From contig NZ_CP061204.1 in assembly GCF_014621775.1 (NCBI RefSeq), positions 3,926,501 to 3,990,500 on the forward strand: DNA of 64,000 nucleotides, written 5' to 3'. The position numbers and the translations under genes are program-made. Below, piece after piece: positions 10,633 through 20,205 of this stretch. Position 1 is the first letter of the stretch; the number at the start of each line of letters is the position of its first letter. Under the pieces are notes generated by a model that had not been told where the DNA came from, did not search any database, and saw only the letters and a list, made by a program, of their open reading frames with translations. Source of the DNA: Stenotrophomonas sp. 169 (GTDB lineage: Bacteria; Pseudomonadota; Gammaproteobacteria; Xanthomonadales; Xanthomonadaceae).

Positions 10633-11496
10633 TCAGCTACGCGGCTTGATGAAGCGCAGCGTCATGCGGTCGCTTTCACCGATTGCCTTGTACTTCGCGG
10701 CGTCGGCGGCATCATGGTTGTTGGACGGTGGCAGGGTCCACACGCCGTTGGGATGATCCTTGGTGTCGCGCGGGTTGGCGTTGATCTCGCTGCTTGCGTC
10801 CAGCGTGAACCCTGCGGCCTTGGCCATGGCGATCACCTGCTGCTGTCCCACGTAGCCGGTGTCATCGTCATCACCGACGTCGGCCTTCGCACGGTGCTCC
10901 ACCACGCCCAGCACGCCACCCGGCTTCAGTACCTCGTAGAAGCCCTTGAACATGCCCGGCGCCTGGCCTGACTTGCGCCAGTTGTGCACGTTGCGGAAGG
11001 TCAGCACCACGTCGGCCGAACCCGGCTTGCCGAACACCGGGGCGGCTGGGTTGTAAGCGACCTCGGATGCCTTGTCGAACTGCGCCGGCGCGGAGCCGAA
11101 CTTTTTCTGCAGGCCCTCGCGGCTGCGCTGCTGGTAGTCCCGTCCACGTCCTTCCGGTACGGACATCGGATCCACGACGGCGGCCACGTACTGGCCCTGC
11201 TGGCGCACCAGCGGTGCCAGGATCTCGCTGTACCAGCCGTTGCCCGGGGTGATTTCGATGACGGTGCTGGTCGGCGTCACCTTGAAGAACGACAGCGTCT
11301 GCGCCGGATGGCGGTAGGCGTCGCGGGTAATGTTGGCCGGATCGCGCGTAGCGGACTTCACCGCCGCCTCGATCGCCGGGGATGCCTGCATATCCGCTGC
11401 GCCGGGGTTGGCAACAGGCGACAGGGCGTGCGCCGGTGCGGCGAGCACCATGGCCAGGGCAAGGCAACAGGCAGATGCGTTCAACAGGGTTTTCAT
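10633..11496 (-). CDS. Exported class I methyltransferase-like protein (COG4798 type)
   Basis: Protein of 287 residues with a clear Sec signal peptide (about residues 1-25, ending PAHALS). The mature part has a Rossmann methyltransferase core: VIEITPGNGWYSEILAPLV replaces the usual VLDxGxGxG motif I, ADVVLTFRNVHNW is motif IV-like, and EVLKPGGVLGVVEHRA is the standard motif VI. This is the pattern of predicted periplasmic methyltransferases grouped as COG4798. S-adenosylmethionine is not known in the periplasm, so catalysis is uncertain. ATG 11496 is supported by the signal peptide. Confidence 0.8.
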   Translation of the reverse strand: MKTLLNASACCLALAMVLAAPAHALSPVANPGAADMQASPAIEAAVKSATRDPANITRDAYRHPAQTLSFFKVTPTSTVIEITPGNGWYSEILAPLVRQQGQYVAAVVDPMSVPEGRGRDYQQRSREGLQKKFGSAPAQFDKASEVAYNPAAPVFGKPGSADVVLTFRNVHNWRKSGQAPGMFKGFYEVLKPGGVLGVVEHRAKADVGDDDDTGYVGQQQVIAMAKAAGFTLDASSEINANPRDTKDHPNGVWTLPPSNNHDAADAAKYKAIGESDRMTLRFIKPRS

Positions 11497-11665
11497 GGAT
11501 CGGCTCCCGCGGATGGTGGGCGCAGACTAGCAGCCGAGGCGCCCAGGGTGTTCACATAGCGTTATCGCAGCGCACGCGTGCGCAACACAGTTTTGTGGTC
11601 ACTGCCGCAGCGCGGTCATGCGACACGATCTATGCTGGATGTTCGGTTATCCAGGAGACCTTCGC

Positions 11666-12622
11666 ATGACAGCAACCCGCGAACTCGGCCGCTCCGGCCT
11701 GCAGGTGCATCCCATCGCGTTCGGCGGCAATGTATTCGGATGGAGTGCGGATGAGAAGCAGACCTTCGCCCTGCTGGATGCGTTCGTCGATGCAGGGTTC
11801 AATCTGGTCGATACCGCCGATGCCTATTCTGCGTGGGTGCCCGGCAACCAGGGCGGTGAGTCGGAGACGCTGATCGGCAGGTGGTTCGCCCGCAGCGGCA
11901 AGCGCGACAACGTCCTGCTGGCCACCAAGGTGGCGAAGTGGTCCGAGCGTCCCGGTCTATCCCCGGACAACATCAATGCCGCGGTGGAGGACTCCCTGCG
12001 CCGCCTGCAGACCGATCACATCGACCTGTACCAGGCGCACGAGGATGACGAGTCCACACCGCTGGAATCCACGCTGGGTGCGTTCGCCCGGTTGATCGAA
12101 CAGGGCAAGGTGCATGCGATCGGTGCCTCCAACTACAGTGCATCGCGCCTTGCGGACGCCCTGGAGGTCTCGGCGAACTACCACCTGCCCCGTTATGAAA
12201 GTCTGCAGCCGGAGTACAACCTGTACGACCGGGCCGGCTACGAATCGGAACTGGAAGCGCTGGTGGAGCGCGAACAGATCGGGGTGATCAGCTATTACTC
12301 GCTGGCCAGTGGTTTCCTCAGTGGCAAGTACCGCCGCGCCGAGGATGCCGCCAAGAGCCCGGCCCGTGGCAAGAGCGTGGTTGAGAAGTATCTCAATCCG
12401 CGCGGCCAACGCATCCTGACTGCGTTGGATGACATCGCCAGTCGGCATGCCGCGACGGCATCCCAGGTGGCACTGGCGTGGCTGATCGCACGTCCGTCGA
12501 TCACCGCGCCGATCGTCAGTGCGACCAGCGTGGAGCAGCTGCGCGACGTGCTGGCGGCGGCCCGCGTTGCCTTGTCCGCACAGGATGTCGCCGAGCTGGA
12601 GCAGGCCAGCGCGCAGGGCTGA
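11666..12622 (+). CDS. Aldo/keto reductase
   Basis: NADPH-dependent aldo/keto reductase of 318 residues in the AKR11/YajO-like group. The TIM barrel shows the catalytic set: Asp and Tyr in VDTADAYSAW, Lys in LATKVAKWS, His in LYQAHEDDE. The C-terminal SVEQLRDVLAAA segment matches the cofactor-binding end. ATG 11666 has a good Shine-Dalgarno (CAGGAGA) and the frame upstream is not protein-like. Substrate is unknown; the family reduces a wide range of carbonyls. Confidence 0.85.
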   Translation: MTATRELGRSGLQVHPIAFGGNVFGWSADEKQTFALLDAFVDAGFNLVDTADAYSAWVPGNQGGESETLIGRWFARSGKRDNVLLATKVAKWSERPGLSPDNINAAVEDSLRRLQTDHIDLYQAHEDDESTPLESTLGAFARLIEQGKVHAIGASNYSASRLADALEVSANYHLPRYESLQPEYNLYDRAGYESELEALVEREQIGVISYYSLASGFLSGKYRRAEDAAKSPARGKSVVEKYLNPRGQRILTALDDIASRHAATASQVALAWLIARPSITAPIVSATSVEQLRDVLAAARVALSAQDVAELEQASAQG

Positions 12623-12721
12623 AACGCCCCCTCCAGGCCATCCCACCGCGAGCGGCCCGGTGTGTGGCTCATGCTGGTTCCTCCTCGCGGGGTTGAATGG
12701 CGGCGATCTCGATCATGACCA

Positions 12722-15415
12722 TCAGGCCGCTTCCTGCGATTGGTCATCGGCGTCCGCTGAGGTCTCCGCACGGATGCGCTCGAAGCCTTCGCCTTTCAGC
12801 AGCCAGAGCACTTCATCTTCGGCGTATCGCGTATGGGGCCGCAGGTCATTGCGTCGCGCGAAGTCAAGCGTGGCCCCATCGTTCTCTGGCGCGAGCACCA
12901 GATTGCGCGCGCTGGTGCCGCTGCGCAGGAAGTAAAGCGTGCCGGGTGTTCCATCGTGATCCACGTAGCGGACTTCTTCGTCCTCCCATACAAAACGGGA
13001 TCGGGGCGGCAGCGTAGGGGGTGATGCCGGCCTGTCGGTAGTGGCGGGCATCAGAGCGCAGGCGATGGCTGGCCCGCTCACCTCGACGTCGTCCTGCTGT
13101 CGGCAAGGGGCAGCCATGTCGCCGGGAATCCAGCCCATGCCGCCGCGTTCAAACCGCTCGATCAGGTCCAGAAGCGGGTACTGATCACCGTCGTGCAGAT
13201 CGTGCAGGCCCATCAACCTTCGGGTGACGGCACTCTGCGGCGACCTCAGCATCACGTTTCCCGGCACCGACGTTGAGAGCAGCAGCGGTAGCGCGCCCAC
13301 CTGGCCGTGCTCGTCCATGTGCACCAGGATGTCAGTGCCCAATGAAAAGCTGTTCCGGTAAAGGATGGTCGGCTCGGCCTGCCCCGGCACGTGCACGCTC
13401 CTGGCGATCAGGAAGGGCAGATCGTCGTTCAGCATCTGCGGCCTGTAGCGCTCACCGCCGCACCATGTGGACTGCTCACGAACGAAGAGGTGGCGGGCGG
13501 GCAGGGCCAGGTCGGCCTCTTCATTCTCGCTGGACCCAGCGGCCGGCAAGGGCGTCGCCTCGAACCGGCAACCGGACATCTTCTGCGCACCTTCCACCAG
13601 TGCGTCGAGCGAGCTGCCCGTCAGGCCGAGCCCTGCTGCTTCATCGTGCACGGCGTACTCGCCATCGGCCATCGCGGTCACCTCCAGGAAACCCGCCCGC
13701 GCGCCGCGACACGGCGACGCGGCCGCGTTGATGAAGAAAACGAGAAACGTTTTCTGCAGTCCGGACGGCGCGCGGTGCTGCAGCAGGCGGAAACTGTTGC
13801 GGGCAAGCACCTGCGCAGACGGGACCAGCCGCCGGCGAAGCTGATCATCGTTGAGCACCGATACCGTCATCAGCGCGTACAGCGCATCGTCACCGAGCGC
13901 GGTGGCGTCGCGGGGCTCGGCGCGCTCGATCTGGCCCAGGCCGAAGTACTTGCTGGCCCCGGCGCGGCGCTGCGCGGCGGTGAGGTCCTCGGGCACCGCA
14001 TGGGTCTTGATCCAGGTTGCCGCCGCGTCGCGTGGCGAGGGCGCGGCGGCGAACGCATCCAGGAAGTCTGCGCGCATGCCAGGCGGCACGCAGAAAGCCG
14101 GCTGCAGCGGCAGGAAGCGCATCTTGCCAACCTGCAGGCGCGCCTCGCCGGTGTCGTGGAAGCGCAGGCAGGAAAGGGGCTCGGCTGATGGCTCGGTGGC
14201 CGGCGTGGTGTCCTGCCAAGCGGGTGGCGCGGCGGTATCGGGTGGTGCCAGCGGCATGCTGGCGTTGGTCGGCAGGATGGCCCGCAGGCCGGCGGGCGGC
14301 GGCGCAGGGGTGAGGCGCGCGTTGCGGCTCATGGCGGGATGGCCTGATTTGGTGCCATGGGCGATCGCCTGCTTGGCCACTGCCGTGCTTTCCTTTGCAT
14401 GCGGGGGCTGTTGGCCGGCGAGGCCCTGCGGGCGCCACGGCGGGGCCTGAGGATCGACCGCGCCGCGGCCGTCGCTGCCCAAGCGGCCATCCGGCCGCGC
14501 ATGCCACCGACGGTGGTGGTTAGTCCGGCTGCGGCCCGGAGGCGCAGCAGCACCGGTTCGGCCGCTACCCGTCTGCGACGCCGGTCGCGGTGGCTTTACC
14601 GGTACTTTCACCTTGACCTTCGCTACGCCGGCCTCGACGCCCTGCAGCGGCCAGGCACTTGCTTCGGTCCATGTCGGTGCGGCCTGCCCCCCTGCCAGCG
14701 ACGGCAGGGCAGGCCAGCCCGTCGATCCGACGCGCAGCAGGCCAGTAGCGTTGCGGTGTGCAGGGACGAACGCGACCGGCCTGCCCGCGGCCCGTGTGCG
14801 GCCAGACGCGGTGGCAGGCGGCAGTGCAGCATGCAGGCCTGCGAGCACACGCAGCCAGCCGATGCTCGCCACCAGAGCGCGTCCGGGGGCCGTCTGCGGC
14901 GGCGACATGGCGGGGCGTTGGCTGGCGCACAGCAGCGCACAGGCGGCCAAGCCCAGCACGATCGGTGCGATGTCGCCGTGCGCCGGCAGGCGTCCTCCCG
15001 TGATCTGGTGCAGGCTCGCCGCCAGCACCTGGAGCACCTGCGCAGGCGCCAGCGCGGAGAGCGGCAGCTGCTGCAGCGCGCTCACGATCTGTCCCTTGCC
15101 GGCCGCAGACAGCGCCGAGAACAGCTGATACGCCTGGTAGGGGAGACTGACACCGGGAATCAGCCGGTCAGCCTGCTGCACGGCACGGGAGAAACCGAGC
15201 ACGGTTCCCCAGTGGATCAGTTCGCTGCCTGCGCCGTGCAACACCGCGCGCACTTCGTTCTGCAGCGCGACGGGCAGCACCGGCAGCGGCAGGTTGCCGA
15301 CGCCGTAGACCGCACGTCCCGCAAGAGCGCCCAGCCCGTCGTGCAACGCGCGAGAGACGCTGAAGGTCATCTGCGAAGCGCAGCGGGCCTGCGCCAGCGG
15401 TGCTTCGGAACGCAT
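12722..15415 (-). CDS. Large protein of unknown function (897 residues)
   Basis: One uninterrupted frame with normal high-GC codon bias that I do not recognise. Residues 1-165 look helical and amphipathic and end in one hydrophobic segment (about 150-166, VLGLAACALLCA). Residues roughly 190-400 are a Pro/Arg/Gly-rich, probably disordered linker. Residues about 410-870 look globular, with Cys-containing motifs (PLSCLRFHD, STWCGGERY) and a charged C-terminus (DADDQSQEAA). No signal peptide, XVIPCD-type or RHS/VgrG motif is seen. The ATG at 15415 has a poor ribosome site; Met16 is an alternative. It converges with the aldo/keto reductase. Secreted effector or surface protein are possibilities only. 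Confidence 0.6.
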   Translation of the reverse strand: MRSEAPLAQARCASQMTFSVSRALHDGLGALAGRAVYGVGNLPLPVLPVALQNEVRAVLHGAGSELIHWGTVLGFSRAVQQADRLIPGVSLPYQAYQLFSALSAAGKGQIVSALQQLPLSALAPAQVLQVLAASLHQITGGRLPAHGDIAPIVLGLAACALLCASQRPAMSPPQTAPGRALVASIGWLRVLAGLHAALPPATASGRTRAAGRPVAFVPAHRNATGLLRVGSTGWPALPSLAGGQAAPTWTEASAWPLQGVEAGVAKVKVKVPVKPPRPASQTGSGRTGAAAPPGRSRTNHHRRWHARPDGRLGSDGRGAVDPQAPPWRPQGLAGQQPPHAKESTAVAKQAIAHGTKSGHPAMSRNARLTPAPPPAGLRAILPTNASMPLAPPDTAAPPAWQDTTPATEPSAEPLSCLRFHDTGEARLQVGKMRFLPLQPAFCVPPGMRADFLDAFAAAPSPRDAAATWIKTHAVPEDLTAAQRRAGASKYFGLGQIERAEPRDATALGDDALYALMTVSVLNDDQLRRRLVPSAQVLARNSFRLLQHRAPSGLQKTFLVFFINAAASPCRGARAGFLEVTAMADGEYAVHDEAAGLGLTGSSLDALVEGAQKMSGCRFEATPLPAAGSSENEEADLALPARHLFVREQSTWCGGERYRPQMLNDDLPFLIARSVHVPGQAEPTILYRNSFSLGTDILVHMDEHGQVGALPLLLSTSVPGNVMLRSPQSAVTRRLMGLHDLHDGDQYPLLDLIERFERGGMGWIPGDMAAPCRQQDDVEVSGPAIACALMPATTDRPASPPTLPPRSRFVWEDEEVRYVDHDGTPGTLYFLRSGTSARNLVLAPENDGATLDFARRNDLRPHTRYAEDEVLWLLKGEGFERIRAETSADADDQSQEAA

Positions 15416-15492
15416 GGGGGGAGCCCTGCCGTCATCAACTGACGATGATGGTGCACGCTGACGCGGCAGCGGACCACCAGGAATCGCGCGCG

Positions 15493-16410
15493 TCAGCCGG
15501 CGGTGGGGCGGGGACGGCTGTCTTCGGCTACCAGGGCATGATGGATGCCGACGCCGGCACGCACGCCCTCGGCGCTGGCCAAGGTGATGTTGCCGATCAC
15601 GCTAGCGTCCCCGGCGGCATAGACGCCCGGGACACTGGTCTGCTTCTGCGCATCAACGTCGATCAGTACGCCCAGCGGGCTGTCGACCAAGCGGCAGCCC
15701 AGTTGCTCGACCAGCGGCGTTGCCATGGCCTGCAGTGCAGGGGCGAACAGTGCCCGCTGCGCGCTGTGTCGGCCGTCGGCCAGCACCAGTTCGAGCCATT
15801 GCGGTTGCTCGCCCTGCACGGCGACCACCGGCGTGGTTTCGATCTGAACGCCGCGCTGCTGCAGGCTGGCCGCCTCGTCGTCGGTGATCGGCAGGCCTTG
15901 GCTGAAGAACGTGATCGTGCCCCAGTCGGCCAGCAACGCCGCCTTTGCAGCGGCACCCTCCACGCCCCCCAGTACACCGATGGCCCCGCCACCTACTTCG
16001 TAGCCATGGCAGTAGGGGCAGTGCAGTACGGTGCTGCCCCAGCGCTCGGCCAGGCCCGGGATGTCGGGCAGCTGGTCACTGATGCCGGTCGCAAGCAGCA
16101 GCTTGCGCGCGGTGGCGAGGGTGCCGTCTGCCAAGCTCACCTGCACGCCGTCGGCGCCGACGGCAGCCTCCACCGCTTCACCGCTGAGCCAGCGCACGCT
16201 GGGGTAATCCAGCAATTGCTGGCGCGCGGTCTTCAGCAGGTCGCTGCCGGCGATGCCATCCATCCCCAGCACGCCATGCGAATGGCTGGCAAAGCGATTG
16301 CGCGGCTTGCCGGCATCGATGACCAGCACATCGCGGCGGGCACGGGCGAGCATGAGCGCGGCGGACAGGCCGGCGAAGCTACCGCCAACTATGATGACTT
16401 CAGTCTGCAT
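15493..16410 (-). CDS. Thioredoxin-reductase-like NAD(P)/FAD oxidoreductase
   Basis: Flavoprotein of 305 residues. The FAD motif is IIVGGSFAGLSAALML at the N-terminus, the redox-active disulfide is CPYC at 131-134, the pyridine nucleotide motif is GVLGGVEGAAAKAAL and the second FAD motif is GVYAAGDAS. This is the fold of TrxB, but the sequence is closer to the YumC/TrxB-like flavoproteins found with Rrf2 regulators than to housekeeping TrxB. Its ATG at 16408-16410 lies inside the 3' end of the upstream regulator gene (11-base overlap), so the pair is one operon, and disulfide or thiol stress is a plausible inducer. Confidence 0.83.
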   Translation of the reverse strand: MQTEVIIVGGSFAGLSAALMLARARRDVLVIDAGKPRNRFASHSHGVLGMDGIAGSDLLKTARQQLLDYPSVRWLSGEAVEAAVGADGVQVSLADGTLATARKLLLATGISDQLPDIPGLAERWGSTVLHCPYCHGYEVGGGAIGVLGGVEGAAAKAALLADWGTITFFSQGLPITDDEAASLQQRGVQIETTPVVAVQGEQPQWLELVLADGRHSAQRALFAPALQAMATPLVEQLGCRLVDSPLGVLIDVDAQKQTSVPGVYAAGDASVIGNITLASAEGVRAGVGIHHALVAEDSRPRPTAG

Positions 16411-16852
16411 GGTGCGCTCCGTGGTGGTGGTGCTGCAGGTGGCGGGCAAATTCCGCCCCCAGCGTGTCAAGCGTGGTCGAGCGCAGGCGTGCTTCCAGCA
16501 GGCGTTGTGCCTCCACGGCGCCTTCGTGCAGCGCCTGATCGACGAGCTGGCGGATCGGGCAGCCGATACCCTCGTGCTGCGCCTGGCCCTGCACCAGCGA
16601 GGGCGCGCCGACAGCAAGGTAGATGTCATGCAGCGAGATCGTTGCGGGCGGTCGGGCCAGCATGCTGCCGCCGCCGTGGCCGCGCGCGCTGTGCACCAGG
16701 CCTGCCTGCTGCATCTGCGAAAGCAGCCGCCGGATCACCACCGGATGGGTGGGAAGGCACGTGGCCAGCTGCGTGGAGGTCATCGGCATGGTCTGGCCCA
16801 CCAGATGGGCCATGACGTGCAGGGCGTCGGACAATGGGTTGGCAGCTTTCAT
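16400..16852 (-). CDS. Rrf2 family transcriptional regulator
   Basis: DNA-binding protein of 150 residues with the Rrf2 winged helix: SDALHVMAHL then the recognition helix region PTHPVVIRRLLSQMQQAGLV and the wing GHGGGSML. It lacks the three clustered cysteines of IscR but has single cysteines at LATC and GCPI that could sense thiol oxidation, and a His-rich C-terminus (HLQHHHHGAHH). The ATG at 16852 sits at the edge of a perfect 21-base palindrome, implying autoregulation. It overlaps the flavoprotein gene it probably controls. Confidence 0.83.
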   Translation of the reverse strand: MKAANPLSDALHVMAHLVGQTMPMTSTQLATCLPTHPVVIRRLLSQMQQAGLVHSARGHGGGSMLARPPATISLHDIYLAVGAPSLVQGQAQHEGIGCPIRQLVDQALHEGAVEAQRLLEARLRSTTLDTLGAEFARHLQHHHHGAHHAD

Positions 16853-16871
16853 GTAACTAACATAGTTACAT
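16851..16871. promoter_or_regulatory. Perfect palindrome, probable Rrf2 operator
   Basis: Two 9-base arms (ATGTAACTA and TAGTTACAT) flank the spacer ACA, with no mismatch. The left arm includes the start codon of the Rrf2 gene on the minus strand. AT-rich palindromes with this size and location are typical Rrf2/NsrR-type operators; repression of the regulator-flavoprotein operon is the direct prediction. Confidence 0.7.
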
Positions 16872-16979
16872 TTAATGCTGATGTCTATGGTCTTGATTCG
16901 TTCCATAGACGCAGACTCAAGCGCTATCACGAAGCTTTCATCTCATTGAATGCAACACAAACCGTGACCGAATTGGCAC

Positions 16980-17006
16980 TTAAGCGGGGCGTTGTTTGAC
17001 CGATAC
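16980..17006 (+). promoter_or_regulatory. Sigma-28-like (FliA) promoter candidate for the chemoreceptor
   Basis: TTAA followed after 15 bases by ACCGATAC resembles the flagellar sigma-28 pattern TAAA-N15-GCCGATAA. It ends 29 bases before the ATG of the chemoreceptor at 17036, the position expected for a class III chemotaxis gene. The -35 half is weak. Confidence 0.4.
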
Positions 17007-17035
17007 CGGAATTCCCTTCCCGGATCAGACAGCTC

Positions 17036-19159
17036 ATGCGCACCGCCAGCCCGGCTTCCTCCCTTCCTGCGCGTGGCATCCAGTTCAAGCTGGTCGGTGC
17101 TACGGCGCTGGGCTTGTTGCTGTTGGTCGCTAGTGCCCTGGCTGGCCTGGCGTCGGCCTGGTTTGACCTGGGCACCGCAATGCCTGCCTCTTATGCGGTG
17201 AACCGCGATGCGGAGAAGCTGCAGCGCGAGTTCCGCCTGCAGGTGCAGGAATGGAAGAACGTGCTGCTGCGCGGCAGCGACGATGCGCTGCGCGAGAAGC
17301 ATACGGCTGCACTGGTCGAAGAAGGCCGCAAGGTGCGCGATCTGGCGGCCACCGTTGGCCGTGCTGACGATGCGACGACCCGCGAACAGGTGGCCGCCTT
17401 CATGGCCGATCAGGACACGCTGGAGCGCGATTACCAGAGCGCACTCCAGGCCTACATTGCATCCGGTTACGACCCGGCTGCCGGCGATGCGCCGGTGCGC
17501 GGGCGCGACCGGCCCTTGGCCCAGGCGTTGGATACGCTTGCCGCACATACCGCGAAGGTCGCCGATGCGGCCATCGCCCAGCGCGCTACGGATGCGCGCG
17601 AACTTCTGGTGACCAGCGCCGTCGTGACCGTCGTCGCCGCGCTGTTGCTGCTGCTTGCCTTGGCTTGGTGGCTGCGCCGCGCCGTTGTGCGCCCGGTGGC
17701 GGCGGTGGAAGCGGCCGCACGTGCAGTGGCGGCCGGCGACCTTGATTACCGGGTGCCGGTGCAGGGCAATGACGAAATCGGTCGACTGGCCAAGGCGATG
17801 CAGGACGTGCAGAGCACGCTGCGTGGCGTGCTGGCCGCGCAGGCGGAAATGGCCCGTACCCACGACGCCGGGCAGATCAGCTACCGCATGCAGGCCGACG
17901 CCTTCCCCGGCGCGTATGGGCGCATGGTCGCCGATTGCAACGCACTGGTTGCGGCCCATATCCAGGTGAAGATGCGGGTGATCGACATCGTCAGCCGCTA
18001 CGCGGTGGGTGACCTGTCCGAAGACATGGACCGACTGCCCGGCGAAAAGCAGGTGATCACCGATACGCTGGATCGGGCGAAGGTGAATCTGGGCGCGATC
18101 AATGCGCAGATCAAGCAGCTTGCCGGTGCTGCTGCGTCGGGCGACTTCAGCCAGCGGGGCGACGTGGCACGCTTCGATCATGACTTCGCCGACATGGTCG
18201 CTGGCCTCAACCAGTTGATGCAGGTGACCGATGGCAATCTGGGCCAGGTGTCGACCATGCTGCGCGCCATCGCCGATGGTGACCTGCGTGCGCGGATGCA
18301 TGGCGAATTCCACGGCGTGTTCGCGCGCATCGCCGGCGATGCCAACACGACGGCGGCGCAGCTGGCCACGATCGTCGCCGACATCAAGCAGGTGGCGAAC
18401 AGCGTGCAGGATGCGGCCGCCGAGATCGCCACGGGCAACAACGATCTATCGCAGCGCACCGAACAGCAGGCGGCCAATCTGGAAGAAACCGCCGCCTCGA
18501 TGGAGGAACTGACGTCCACCGTTCGCCAGAACGCTGACCATGCGCGCACGGCGAACGAGCTGGCACACCGCGCCGCGACGGTCGCCTCGGAGGGCGGCGA
18601 GGTGGTTGGCCAGGTAGTGGCCACGATGAGCGGCATCGAAGCCTCGTCGCGACGCATCGCCGATATCATCACGGTGATCGACGGCATCGCGTTCCAGACC
18701 AACATCCTGGCGTTGAACGCAGCCGTGGAAGCCGCGCGCGCCGGTGATCAGGGTCGCGGCTTCGCGGTGGTGGCCAGCGAAGTACGCACGCTGGCACAAC
18801 GCTCCGCTGCCGCCGCGAAGGAGATCAAAGACCTGATCGCGACCTCGGTGGACACCGTGGCCGAGGGGTCCGCGCTGGTGCGTCAGGCCGGTGCCACGAT
18901 GGGCGACATCGTCGCATCGGTGCAGCGGGTCACCGACATCATGGCCGACATCTCCGCGGCGTCCCAGGAACAGAGCGCCGGCATCGAACAGGTCAACCAG
19001 ACCATCGTGCAGATGGACGGTGCGACCCAGCAGAATGCCGCACTGGTGGAAGAGGCCTCGGCCGCCGCCCGCAGCATGGAACAGCAGGCAGCGCGGCTGA
19101 CGGACGCGGTCGGCGTGTTCACGCTGGATGCGGCGCGTCGTCCGATGGCCACCGCGTAA
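17036..19159 (+). CDS. Methyl-accepting chemotaxis protein
   Basis: Inner membrane chemoreceptor of 707 residues. A first membrane span (about 17-38) and a second (about 190-212) bracket a helical periplasmic sensor of 150 residues; a HAMP domain follows ([20 protein letters not shown]), then a longer than usual linker with a second HAMP-like section (residues about 300-420). The signalling hairpin tip [20 protein letters not shown] is near residue 570-590. The C-terminus (ARRPMATA) has no CheR-tethering pentapeptide. Ligand unknown. Confidence 0.9.
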   Translation: MRTASPASSLPARGIQFKLVGATALGLLLLVASALAGLASAWFDLGTAMPASYAVNRDAEKLQREFRLQVQEWKNVLLRGSDDALREKHTAALVEEGRKVRDLAATVGRADDATTREQVAAFMADQDTLERDYQSALQAYIASGYDPAAGDAPVRGRDRPLAQALDTLAAHTAKVADAAIAQRATDARELLVTSAVVTVVAALLLLLALAWWLRRAVVRPVAAVEAAARAVAAGDLDYRVPVQGNDEIGRLAKAMQDVQSTLRGVLAAQAEMARTHDAGQISYRMQADAFPGAYGRMVADCNALVAAHIQVKMRVIDIVSRYAVGDLSEDMDRLPGEKQVITDTLDRAKVNLGAINAQIKQLAGAAASGDFSQRGDVARFDHDFADMVAGLNQLMQVTDGNLGQVSTMLRAIADGDLRARMHGEFHGVFARIAGDANTTAAQLATIVADIKQVANSVQDAAAEIATGNNDLSQRTEQQAANLEETAASMEELTSTVRQNADHARTANELAHRAATVASEGGEVVGQVVATMSGIEASSRRIADIITVIDGIAFQTNILALNAAVEAARAGDQGRGFAVVASEVRTLAQRSAAAAKEIKDLIATSVDTVAEGSALVRQAGATMGDIVASVQRVTDIMADISAASQEQSAGIEQVNQTIVQMDGATQQNAALVEEASAAARSMEQQAARLTDAVGVFTLDAARRPMATA

Positions 19160-19191
19160 CGGCCATCGCGTCTGCTGGTCGTGCGGAGGGG

Positions 19192-20100
19192 TCAGGCAAC
19201 GGGTACGAACGGCGCCCGTTGCATTTCCGCGGCCAGCACGTCGAGGAACGAGCGTACGCGCGCTGACACCGCCGTGTTGCGGTAGTACACCGCGTGGATG
19301 GGCTGGAAGACATCAAGGGTCTGCGCCGACAACACCGGTACCAGGCTGCCGGCAGCCCGGTCGCTGTGGGTCAGGAAATCGGACAGGCAGGTGATGCCGG
19401 CGCCTTCCACCGCCAGCCGGCGCAACGTTTCGCCGCTCGACGCGGCGATGTCCGGGCGGATCCGCAGCTGCCCCTCATCATCACCGGGCACTGGCCAACG
19501 GTTGAGCGACTCAGGCTCGTTGAATCCCAGCAGGGTATGCCGCTGCAGGGCCGATAGGCTGTCCGGCGTGCCGTGCCGCTGCAGGTATCCCGGGCCCGCC
19601 ACCAGCTGCAACCTGCACCGGCCCAGCACGCGCGCATGCAGAGTCGAGTCGGCCAGTGGGCCGATGCGGATGGCCAGGTCGGTTCGTCGTTCCAACAGAT
19701 CGATGTAGCGCTCCGAGCTGTTGACCTCCAGGGCGACGTCCGGGAACTGATCGCGATAGCGGGCCACCAAGGGGGCGATGACATGCAGCACGAAGGGCAT
19801 CGCCGCGTCCACGCGCAGACGGCCGGCCGGACGCTGGCGACGCAGCGCCATCTGCTCTTCGGCCGTCTCCACCGCTTCCACGATGTGCCGCGCCTGGCGT
19901 ACGAATGCCTCGCCTTCGGCGGTCAGGTGCAGCCGCCGCGTCGTGCGGGTCAGCAGCGTGGTGCCGAGCTTTTGTTCCAGGCGCGCCAGTGCACGGCTTA
20001 CCCCTGACGTGGTCTGGCCGAGCTGCTCCGCTGCCGCGCTGAGGGTGCCGCAGTCGATGACCGCCAGCAGCGCCTGCATCTCATCAAGGGTTGTCTTCAT
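19192..20100 (-). CDS. LysR family transcriptional regulator
   Basis: Regulator of 302 residues. The N-terminal winged helix is standard (ALLAVIDCGTLSAAAEQLG, then GVSRALARLEQKLG), followed by the periplasmic-binding-like effector domain (RLRVDAAMPFVLHVIAPL). It is divergent from the MFS transporter at 20206, with about 105 bases between start codons; the usual LysR arrangement predicts control of that transporter and the following reductase gene. Effector unknown. It converges with the chemoreceptor gene. Confidence 0.87.
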   Translation of the reverse strand: MKTTLDEMQALLAVIDCGTLSAAAEQLGQTTSGVSRALARLEQKLGTTLLTRTTRRLHLTAEGEAFVRQARHIVEAVETAEEQMALRRQRPAGRLRVDAAMPFVLHVIAPLVARYRDQFPDVALEVNSSERYIDLLERRTDLAIRIGPLADSTLHARVLGRCRLQLVAGPGYLQRHGTPDSLSALQRHTLLGFNEPESLNRWPVPGDDEGQLRIRPDIAASSGETLRRLAVEGAGITCLSDFLTHSDRAAGSLVPVLSAQTLDVFQPIHAVYYRNTAVSARVRSFLDVLAAEMQRAPFVPVA

Positions 20101-20205
20101 GGAGCCATTATTGACCATGACGCAAGAGTGATTGGCGTGAAGATGGCTTCCGGCGCAAAGGTACGCGGCGCAGACTGCGCTCCTTCCTCCTCGCTGGACC
20201 CTGTC

